Source: Cavia porcellus (taxonomy: Eukaryota; Chordata; Mammalia; Rodentia; Caviidae). From it: a stretch of DNA of 64,000 nt. Below, one piece after another: positions 42,086-50,834 of this stretch (position 1 is the stretch's first letter; every line of letters starts with the position of its first letter). Location: contig NW_026947485.1 of assembly GCF_034190915.1 (NCBI RefSeq), positions 29,711,519 to 29,775,518 on the forward strand, read 5' to 3'. The notes below the pieces were generated by a model. It saw only the letters and a list, made by a program, of their open reading frames with translations, made no database searches and was not told the origin of the DNA. Both the position numbers and the translations under genes were made by a program.

Positions 42086-43605
42086 GGTGTTTGCTGTCAC
42101 ACAAGTCGCTTATCCTTATTCTCACAGCTCATCCCCTGTGTATGGCTTTGCTAGCCTCATGACCAATGATGGTTTCTGGTCCATGCCCATCTTCACAGTG
42201 CTCTGCCCTGGAGTCTGAAGGAGTTGGTATTCTTCATCCCTGCTGCCAGGATGCCAAGGGTATTAGAGACAGATGGACCTTTCTTGGTGCATCCTGTCAG
42301 ACTCACCACGATCCTATTATTGGGGACTGTTCCTAATACACAGAGCCTAGTCCTTGTGAGCCCCTACCCCCTGGATGTTGCCGATGATCTAGGAGTGGAC
42401 ACCAAGTTAGGCCTATTAATCTCTCTCCCAGAAACTTGGCATTTGGACAGAAGCCTTGACTTGAGCCTTGTTAGTAGTAGAACTTTAGAGACAGTGTCCC
42501 TAACCCCTTAATAGGAGACCTCTAGCATTGCCCTGCCTTCTTCTCTTCTCTTGGCTTCTGCTGAGATGTCTCCATGTCTATCAAACAAATTCTTCCTTCC
42601 CATACTCTGGTCAGAGTGTCTACCTTTCACAAACTAGATGAACCTCAATGGTGGCTGCTAAGGAACAATTACAGCAAGTCTTCCATAAAGCAGTGGAGTT
42701 GAGGATTGTCCCTTGTTGGGGACCACAAATTATAAATTGACTTGCTCTTTGCCAAGGCTAAGGTTCTCATTGACGAAGAAGGTCAAATCCAGCTCTGCCT
42801 TCAATTTCCTGACTTCTGCTTACTATCTCTAAGGCTCAGTGGCCTCCCTTCCTTCCTGTTCTTCCGGTCACACTCCTCAGATGGGATGTCAGCAACCTAG
42901 AGAATTCATTATATGCTGACTCAAATGAGGAGGCACTAAAGAAGGTATTTTTCCCTCTGGATATCACATTATTCAATTATTGCATCTAAGTTTTTAGTGA
43001 GTAAGGACATGCAATAATATGACACAATGCATAATGGCCAAGTTAGGGAACCAGATGATGACTAGATAAAAAAAATGTGGCTGAAAAACACAATGGGTAT
43101 TTCAATTAAAAGCACTTGTTACAGTAAAAGTCACATTACAATTAACGCTCCTCAGAATACACTGCCCCCCCCCCCTTGGGTGTGAACATAATTATGCCAT
43201 TGCCTTTGCTACTTTCCGGACACAGTTCTGGAAGTCCTCTTTTGTGAGTGTCTTTTCATGGCTGCCTCAATGTCCTGATTGATTCAAAATATTTACTGAA
43301 ATTTCTGTTAAATATAAATATTAGAGTGCATCCTCATCCATCTTATTTACTGGATCGGGCACTGTGTGACTTCTGGCTCTTCTTCAAAGTCAAAACAACC
43401 ACGAAGAGTAAATGTTTTGAGTCAGTGGAGAACGCTGAGATGCCTCAGCAGCAGAGACGCTCACGAAAAAGGATTTCCACAACTATTCAGCAAGCAGAAA
43501 GAATGAGGGGAAAAGTGTGCTTGAACCAAGGGGGAGTATTTTGAGGAGGGTTAATGGCAATATGTTTTTTCTATAATAATTTTTTAGATTTATATATTCA
43601 TCATA
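42086..43605. other. Unassigned DNA
   Basis: A C homopolymer sits near 43164-43175. ORFs at 42224-42511 and 43248-43544 have no recognisable domain. Confidence 0.4.
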
Positions 43606-43609
43606 GTTT

Positions 43610-43905
43610 TCACGTCTTATACACAATGGTATATTCTTCATCCATAAAGAAGAATGAAATTATGCCCATTTGCAGGAAAATAGATGACATAGAATCATGT
43701 TAAGTGAAATAAGACAGTTTGAGAAAGACAAATATAACATTTTCCTAACATGTGGAATCTAAAATAAAAACAAAGCCCCCCCCAAATAACACAAAAGTAT
43801 AAAAGTAAAAAGAATATTATTATTAGACAAGAGGAAGAGAATAAGGGGGAGAAGGAAGGATAATGGGGTGAATACAATAAAAATAAATGAAAAAAATTTA
43901 AATCT
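43610..43905 (+). mobile_element. L1 3' fragment
   Basis: TCATCCATAAAGAAGAATGA, GCCCATTTGCAGGAAAATAG, ATCATGTTAAGTGAAATAAG and CATGTGGAATCTAAAATAAA are typical of an L1 ORF2 end and 3' UTR. Confidence 0.75.
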
Positions 43906-44210
43906 ATGCATATCATTCTATATAAATTTTATCTCCAGAATAAACAGATTTCTATGCAAATATCAAATTCTAGTCAATGATATGCATGCGAAGATATTAA
44001 ACACTGAAATGTACTGGTATACCTTTCTTAGTATGAATTACAACAACAAATGATGGAATCCAAATGTTAGGCTCAAAGATGTTGACAGTACAACTCTTTT
44101 GAGTTTCATTTATATTTAGAAATGTTTTATAATAAAGTGTTTATTTTAAAAAGTACAATAAGATTAATAGACATAAAAAGTACTTGGTCAATTCCAGGGG
44201 CTGTTCTGTA
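43906..44210. other. Unassigned AT-rich DNA
   Basis: No element recognised. Confidence 0.4.
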
Positions 44211-44214
44211 GACT

Positions 44215-44355
44215 TTTCATATTTATTTTACCTAATCCCCACAACCTCCCTAGGAGTTGGGAGCTATTATTGCCACTTCACAAATAAAGATGCTGAGCTA
44301 AGATGCAGCCTAAAGAGGCTGCCCAAGGACCACAACTAGAACATGATGGACATCA
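44215..44355 (-). repeat. MIR SINE
   Basis: Reversed MIR: CTAATCCCCACAACCTCCCT, GAGCTATTATTGCCACTTCA, GCTGCCCAAGGACCACAACT. Confidence 0.75.
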
Positions 44356-44504
44356 GATTCAGGAAGATTAGCAGTAGACACTTGTAACAGGACGTTGATT
44401 TTATTTAAGAAACATTATAGATGCATGTTTCCTCTTAACTTAGTTCTGTATGTATGGTTAAAAATGAGTTGGTTTTTAATGGCAGTATGACCAGAATTTC
44501 TTCT

Positions 44505-44615
44505 TTCTTTTTTCTTTTTTTTTCTGAGACACAGTCTTCCCAGACTGGCCTCAGACTCCTCCTGCCTCAGCCTTCCAAGTGCTTGGGTTACAGGTAGGAA
44601 CCACAATACTCAACT
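44505..44615 (-). mobile_element. B1 SINE
   Basis: TTTTCTGAGACACAGTCTTC, CAGACTGGCCTCAGACTCC and CAGCCTTCCAAGTGCTTGGG (reversed B1). Confidence 0.82.
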
Positions 44616-46725
44616 AAAAATTTCTAAATTAAAACAAAAGTTAAACAGCTACGGTCTCCTAACCTACTATTACTTATAGTGTAGTAATAGCCTTTTTAAA
44701 AGTGAGACAGACAATATGGGAGGATAATTGGCAGCATTTTATAGTCTGCATGAAGGCAAATAACTGCCTAATCTAGCCATGTCATGTACTAATATTGATT
44801 AAATTTAATGCTCAGATTTTTCAGCATATAAAAAGATCTGTTCGTATCAACCTACCAGGCTATTCATATCAGCCTGTTTATAATTGGAGCAGATACTGTA
44901 TGATACAGTTATCCTCTGCGATAACTTTCTACTTTCCTTAGTAACCTACAAAATTCTGATAGTGCTTCAGGGAGCACTGCTGGCTACCCCATCCTGCGTG
45001 GTGGACAGAGGAATCAACGGGTGAGGACCAGCAAAGCTTAGCTCAGGTGTCTGTGTTCCTACCATCATAATCCCATTGGCTACAAAAAGAAATTGACTAC
45101 TGCTCAATTAAGCAGAAATGAGACTGTCACTCACTGAGAATTGCCTTTTCTAGTCTTCAATAGCAATTTGGGTTTAGGGAAGTTATTTTACAGTTGTAAT
45201 TACAAAGGGAAATGAAGTCTTCTTTTGCAATGTTACCAAGTGCTTGTCCTTCCATTATAAACTTGATAAATAGCCCCCTGGAGCAAACACACTGGCTAGT
45301 TTGCTAACTGGTTTTATTACACAAATACAGGATTGAAATAAACACAATTTAACTGAGGCAGCATCTTAAGAACTAAGGACTTGGCTGTCTGCTCCCACAT
45401 CCCTATATAAACCTTTTGATGAATATAAGATGCTGTTCAAAATTCTTTAAAACCAAGAATACTACATTTCAAATCTAGACTTTTACTTAAAATTAGATTT
45501 CATGAGATAGGATAAATACATTGTCACTAGCCAGTCTCATCTGTGGACTTATTTCAAGTCCTACAGAATCACTGGAGATGAATCTCATCACATGACACGC
45601 TGCAGGTCCTGAGCTCTAAGGGGGAGAGCAAGACTCCACAGGGGTGCTGCTACTTCTAACATCTAAGATCCAACTTCAAATCCATTCCTTCTTTTTTCTG
45701 TGCTCCCCTTCATCTTCAGGTAACTAGTGTTTTTCGCAACATAATCACTTCTAAAAGGAGTTGGACTCTTAAAATGTTAGTTGGGACCTGAGCGGCCATC
45801 CTGTCCAGTTCCCTCAACAGTGGAGAAAATCAGCAGCTGGCAATGTAGAATAATTATCCAAAACCCCAGTCACTTTGTTGCAGGACTAGAGAGTGAAGCA
45901 GATCTCTAAAGTTATAGATAGCCTTTTCAGGAAAACCTTTATGCTAGGCAGAAACCAGTAACAAAAATCACTACTTCCTCCTTAAATATGATGCATGGTG
46001 GGCTGCATGCCACTTAGCTACTATCTCAAGAAGAATGTTAGTTAATAATCAAATGGTCAGGCCATTTCTCCTTGAAAATGGCATGACTGAAATGTCTATG
46101 TTGAACAGGACACCCATGATACGACTTTTAAGTTACTGCTAACCTGATCAAGCTTATAAATGGGATTCCCATTACCTCCAAATAAATGAGATGATCAGAA
46201 TCCTTACATATCCTTCCGCTTGAAAACCTTCCTCTAAAGCCCAGACACAACAGTGAAACTAACCAAGAGTCTACATCTCCCAAATATTTCAGAAACTCTA
46301 CACCTCTGGTGGCCTGACTAGGAAATCATTTGCAGAGAGTTGGGTTGGTGTGCTAAGAGCTAACCTTCTGACCCTTGCCATAAACAAATAGTAAAGTTGT
46401 CTTTTGCTAGTCAGTATAAAACTCCCTCTTGCTGCTCTAAAAACCATTTGGAATTGGTCCAACTTACATATCTGTTGGCAGTTTAAGAAATAAATTAAGA
46501 GGTCAACAGAGAAAACGAGACATCTCCAGATGGTTGTCTAAATGGACAATGGTAAGAAGAAAGGAGTGAATGGGGGAAAGTTAGTCATGGTGAAACAAAA
46601 AGGAACTAATCAAGACCACCAAACTAGAGATCCCCAGCGTGACCAGGGGAGGGAGCCTGTGATAACGAATAATCGTTAAATTCCAAGTTAAAGAAAGCCA
46701 GAGTCCGTAAGACAGGGCAAGGCTC
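44616..46725. other. Unassigned, repeat-poor DNA
   Basis: About 2.1 kb in which I recognise no repeat, RNA or ORF of interest. A candidate place for conserved non-coding sequence. Confidence 0.4.
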
Positions 46726-46727
46726 CT

Positions 46728-46868
46728 TAAACTTCAGAGTGCACATTAATTACCTGGCAAATCTTATTCAAATGCAGGTTCTGACTCAATAAGTCTATTG
46801 TAGGACCTAAGATTTTGCTTTTCTAGCAAGCTCCTGACTAATGCTAATGTTGCTCACACTTGGACCAC
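46728..46868 (+). repeat. MER5-like hAT-Charlie MITE
   Basis: CCTTAAACTTCAGAGTGCAC, TTACCTGGCAAATCTTATTC, GCTTTTCTAGCAAGCTCCTG and TGCTCACACTTGGACCACAT. Confidence 0.72.
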
Positions 46869-46884
46869 ATGTATGAGATATTGC

Positions 46885-47278
46885 TACAATTCGGACATGG
46901 TGTTGTGAGACTGTCACTCAAGAGTCCACGTGTTGGAAGCTTGGTCCTTGGTGTTGGGAGCTGGTGGAAGCTTTAGGAGGTGGCTTGGGATAAGGTAAAT
47001 AGTTCTTTTAGGGCATTGCCCTAGGAAGTGATTGACGTAGGCCTTGTAGAATAAGTTAGTAGTTCTTGAGAGCATGATTATAAAAGAACGAGACTGAGCT
47101 CTAAACCTCTTCCTGCCTTTTCTTGCCTCTTTCCCACATGAGCTCTCACCACGAGAACCCCACCAGAAGCTAGCACCATGTCTCAGACCTCCCAAAATGT
47201 GTAAATGAATCTCTTTTCTTCCTGTAAGTACACAGCTTTGTGTATTTTGTTATAGCAACTAGAAACAGACTTATACAA
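46885..47278 (+). repeat. MaLR-type LTR
   Basis: CAAGAGTCCACGTGTTGGAA, GATTATAAAAGAACGAGACT, CTTTCCCACATGAGCTCTCA, ATGAATCTCTTTTCTTCCTG and TATTTTGTTATAGCAACTAG follow the common MaLR LTR plan. Confidence 0.7.
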
Positions 47279-47363
47279 GTATTTAATGATTCATGTGACT
47301 GAAAGACACTGTAAGGGGGCTTTGAATTTCTTGACCTGGGGGCTCAGTGTCATTCTCCTGGAC

Positions 47364-47369
47364 CCTATT
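47364..47369 (+). repeat. Solo LTR target site duplication, left copy
   Basis: CCTATT, identical to 47800-47805. Confidence 0.92.
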
Positions 47370-47560
47370 TGTTGGGAGCCGCGGCCGAGCCTGGTCGCCT
47401 TACTTGGCGGACGTGAGGCCTGTAAGAAAGAGCAAAGCCTGAGCTAGATTACCCCTCCCATCGAGTGAGCCAAGTTGGCGCCTGCTTCCTGCCCCCTGAT
47501 TGCCCTGGCGACTTAAACAACCCGCTCTGTAAGATAGTCTGCCTAGCAACAACTGATGTT

Positions 47561-47618
47561 AGCCAATCAGCCCGCATCGCGCGCTTTGAACTGATTGGCC
47601 ACTGTTACCCTATAAAAG
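47561..47618 (+). promoter_or_regulatory. Solo LTR core promoter
   Basis: CCAAT box in AGCCAATCAG (47561-47570), an inverted CCAAT in CTGATTGGCC (47591-47600) and TATAAAAG (47611-47618). Could drive rightward transcription of flanking DNA. Confidence 0.75.
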
Positions 47619-47728
47619 TGAGAGCCTCTCCCGCCACGAGAGAGAAGCACAGAGAGAGATAGAGAAAGTCCACCGGTAAGAAAGGACTGGTGGCAGAGCA
47701 GAGGCCTCGCGGGGCCCACGCGGAGACA

Positions 47729-47734
47729 AATAAA
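47729..47734 (+). terminator. Solo LTR polyadenylation signal
   Basis: AATAAA about 110 bp past the TATA box, placing R around 47640-47755. Confidence 0.75.
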
Positions 47735-47799
47735 GACAAGGTTGCACACCGTCAGAATCTGTCGTGTGTTTTTCCTGCCGGCCGGGAGCGACACCGACA

Positions 47800-47805
47800 C
47801 CTATT
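47800..47805 (+). repeat. Solo LTR target site duplication, right copy
   Basis: CCTATT, pairing with 47364-47369. Confidence 0.92.
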
Positions 47806-48629
47806 TATTTCTACTTCTCTACATTTCTGGATGCAGCTAAAAGATGCATCCTCTAGTGCTCATATGACAGCTTCTAGTCATGATGACTATAGCATGTCTC
47901 TTGGGTCTGATCCAGTAATTGAGGAGCAAACTTTGGATATTTACCCTAATTAGATCAGCTGAAGTTGTATGCCCCATCATGGATCAGCACCAGTAAGAGG
48001 AATAGGATAGGTGAAACATGCCTAAGCCCATCATGTCCCGTCCCTTGAGTTGGGGAAGGGAGGAGGTCCCTTAAAGCACAAGGACTTCAAGGAGAAGAAA
48101 TGACTCCAAATTTTTTTTTTTTTTAAACTGAGTACTATAGTAGGGATACATGGATGAATGAATTCATTTTCTCCTTGGTGGTGGGTTAGCATTTTCTCAG
48201 GGGCCCATTATAATGCCTGCAATCACATTATTGGATTAAGTCCTTTGACTCAAGGTGCTGAGATCCCAGAAGATGCCAGTTAAAAATGTGATCATGGACT
48301 CCCTGGAAGAAGAAACTCATTTCACACCACACACGTGATAGATATCAAGTTTTATCAGGTCAGCTAATGACACCTTGGAAGTTGAAACATAATGTGGGTA
48401 CATTTAACTGGGTTCCCCCCCAAAAAAACATGGATCTCATAGCAGTGACAGTTGGTAGGAACAAAGAAGGTGGCCTTGATACAGAAGCAAAATACTGGAA
48501 ATCAGACCTTATTTCGGAACACGAATGACCCTATTTCTATCAGCACCTATATTGAGTGACTTGTGAATGTGAGTGGATGTGGGAATAACATTTGGCAGCA
48601 ACTTTGTGGGTATGAAGTCTTCAATATGA
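47806..48629. other. Unassigned DNA
   Basis: No element recognised. Confidence 0.4.
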
Positions 48630-48870
48630 CCTTGTAGCTAGGCATGGTGGCACACACCTGGAATCCTGGCACTCGGGAGGCTGAGGCAGGAGGATTGCTG
48701 CAAGTTCAAGACCAGCCTGGGGCTAAAAAGTGAGTTTAAGGCCAGCCTGAATTGCATAGTGAAACCTTATTTCAAAAAGACAAAAAAAAAAAAAGGCCGG
48801 AGGGTATAGTTTAGCAGCACAATGCCCTGGCAAGCGCATTCCATTCCCAGCATGCCCCACCAAATGTGAC
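48630..48870 (+). mobile_element. B1 + ID composite SINE
   Basis: B1 half: TAGCTAGGCATGGTGGCACA, GAGGCTGAGGCAGGAGGATT, GTTCAAGACCAGCCTGG, with a second GGCCAGCCTG (internal duplication) and an A-rich linker. It then passes into an ID half (GGAGGGTATAGTTTAGCAGC and CATTCCCAGCATGCC). Clearest example of the fused architecture in the window. Confidence 0.88.
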
Positions 48871-48929
48871 CTTACAAACACTAAATAAAAGTTACACTGT
48901 TCACCAACTCTTGTAACCAAGTGCTTGTT

Positions 48930-49031
48930 GACCACTGTGAGTTCAAGGCCAGCCTGGGCTACAAAGGGAGTTCGAGGCTATCCTGAGCTGCAGAGTAAAA
49001 CCCTGTCTCAAAAAGACGAAGGAAAAAAAAA
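48930..49031 (+). mobile_element. 5'-truncated B1 SINE
   Basis: GAGTTCAAGGCCAGCCTGGG, GGAGTTCGAGGCTATCCTGA and AAACCCTGTCTCAAAAAGAC with an A tail. The first B1 segment is missing. Confidence 0.85.
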
Positions 49032-49127
49032 GGTGCTCTTAGGGAGAGTGATTCTATTCATTCATCAGAAATATGCTCTAAAAAGCAGAAACAGTAATAG
49101 AGTCATGAATTAAGAGCCAATTACATT

Positions 49128-49209
49128 GGGCTGGGGGTTTAGCTCACGGCATAAGCACCTGTCCTGGCAAGCACAAGATCGTGAGTTCGATCTACGGTAC
49201 CAAAAAAAA
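49128..49209 (+). mobile_element. Young ID-like SINE
   Basis: GGGCTGGGGGTTTAGCTCAC, GTGAGTTCGATCTACGGTAC, A tail. Perfect 16-bp TSD AAGAGCCAATTACATT at 49112-49127 and 49210-49225. Confidence 0.95.
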
Positions 49210-49225
49210 AAGAGCCAATTACATT

Positions 49226-50222
49226 GCAACATAGCGTTCCTCCAAATTTATAATGTCCTTCTCAAAAAAGGAAGAGAGGAAAGGAGGAAGAAGTTGGTGA
49301 ACAGGGTGGATACTGAGAAGTTGTTCAACTACTAGGCAAGGACGCTCAGTACAAGTTACCTGTTCCATCTCCATCCTTGTAGGTTAAGATCAAAATTAAC
49401 ACCAGAGAGTCCTTGGGGGCTCCCCTGCGGTGTCTGCACATTTTATCACATCTCTCCTGGGGAGGCAGCTGAAACAGCTGGCCACGTGAGGGCTGGTACC
49501 CTGCCACACCTTGGTACAGAGGCCAGAAGCACCGCCACGGCCTTTCCTGTGCAGTCTCCTGACACAAGATCACTTTGTTTTGCCCCCAGACAGACCCTGT
49601 GCCAAGGGGAATTAGAACCATCTTGGCTCTTTTACTTTTAATCTCCCTCTCCAAACTGGCAGGAAAACTTACTTTTTTCCACTTTAAAATGTGCTAAATT
49701 TTGCTTCATACTGGCTTAAATTATTGCACAGGGCACCAGTAAGAGAATAGTTTCAGATATAAGCTGAGATTGTAAAACTTTCCCGGAATCAACTTCTACT
49801 GTAAGTTGTAAAAGGTGCTATTTTGCTGGAAAAACCACTGAAGGCAATTTTCAGCTCTCAGACCTGGCAGAGGAAGGAAGAAGTTAAACACTAAGGCGAG
49901 GGAACGGTTTGACTTTTTTAGCCCCTCGCAATGGGCAGTATTAACATTAGAAAAAAAGACACCGAAGACAGCCTGCATGCACATAGTTCCGGGTGAAATG
50001 GATTTCAGGTCTTTCAGCTCCTGGTCCACAGGGTGAGGCCTGGAGAAAAGGCGCGCAGGGCAGCTGCTAGACGGTGGGAATTTCAAACGGGAACATTCTC
50101 TCTGCTCCGCAGTGAATACCGAGACTCGAGACGCGGAACCTTCCTTGTTTCCACCTGTAACAGATGTAAATTCAGAGAGCGTTTAATAAATTACATCCCA
50201 ATGAAAATGAATGATCATCTTT
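49226..50222. other. Unassigned DNA
   Basis: ORFs at 49346-49654 and 49796-50086 have no recognisable domain. No repeat named. The last 12 bases are the left TSD of the next feature. Confidence 0.4.
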
Positions 50223-50251
50223 TTACCATTGAGCTAAATCCCCAGCCCCGT
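50223..50251 (-). mobile_element. 29-bp 3'-truncated ID SINE fragment with TSD
   Basis: Minus reads ACGGGGCTGGGGATTTAGCT then CAATGGTAA: the 5' end of the ID SINE only, cut soon after the A box. Perfect 12-bp direct repeats ATGATCATCTTT flank it at 50211-50222 and 50252-50263. The minus-strand nick site (a T run, then AAAG) fits L1 endonuclease. No A tail beyond two or three bases. Fits a 'tailless' retropseudogene. Confidence 0.82.
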
Positions 50252-50263
50252 ATGATCATCTTT

Positions 50264-50286
50264 AAAAAAAAAAAAAAAAAAAAAAA
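50264..50286 (+). repeat. Poly(A) run
   Basis: About 23 A on plus next to the truncated SINE. It is the T-rich target side rather than that SINE's tail. Confidence 0.85.
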
Positions 50287-50830
50287 CAGGGTCCTTCTTA
50301 AAAATGAATTCTCTGTGGTCTTTCTAAATTTTTTTTTTTTTGCTCCTACTATCGTTGTTGCAAAAGCAATATATGCTTCCAATAAAAATTGAAAGACTAA
50401 AAAGCATACAAATTAAAAGTAAAGTTTCCTTTTTTTCCTCCAGATCTGAGATGTACAAGATAAGGCTTTTGCATATCTTTCTGGCAATGTTCCACTGAAA
50501 CATAACCTTGAGTGTCCCAGGCCAGCAAAGCCCCAATAGATTCATTTGCAGTCTCACTTGCTAAAGTTAAACACCTCAGAATGAATGCATTTCCACAGTA
50601 TCAGGCCTGTGTCAAGCAAAGTCAGACGCCGAGGCATAGTTGGAGGACCAGGAGAGCCAATAAAGTTCTCGACTGTTCACTGTAAAGTTCAGCGGAGCAA
50701 AGTGTGTCCTTGATTGACTCCAAAATGTGAACTGTTGTTATCTGTGGAATGATGGCGACTTTTACACTTTTGTGTTTTCAGCCTTTTATAAGTTTCCGCA
50801 AAGAATGTGAATTGATTTTGTAATTTAGAA
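50287..50830. other. Unassigned; possible ancient interspersed repeat
   Basis: 50690-50830 (GTGAACTGTTGTTATCTGTG and GACTTTTACACTTTTGTG) resembles a widespread old repeat that I cannot name with confidence. Confidence 0.35.
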
Positions 50831-50834
50831 ACAA

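Larger units (their letters stand above)
47370..47799 (+). mobile_element. Solo LTR of the same ERV lineage
   Basis: 430 bp, TGTTGGGAGCCGCGGCCGAG at the start and GGGAGCGACACCGACA at the end, in plus orientation. Its outer U3, CCAAT/TATA core and terminal U5 match the provirus at 35030-38518, but it lacks the 40-bp repeats and its R segment is clearly different (AGAGAGAAGCACAGAGAGAG versus the provirus). Perfect 6-bp TSD CCTATT. A provirus was probably lost here by LTR-LTR recombination. The short ORFs inside are not genes. Confidence 0.93.
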
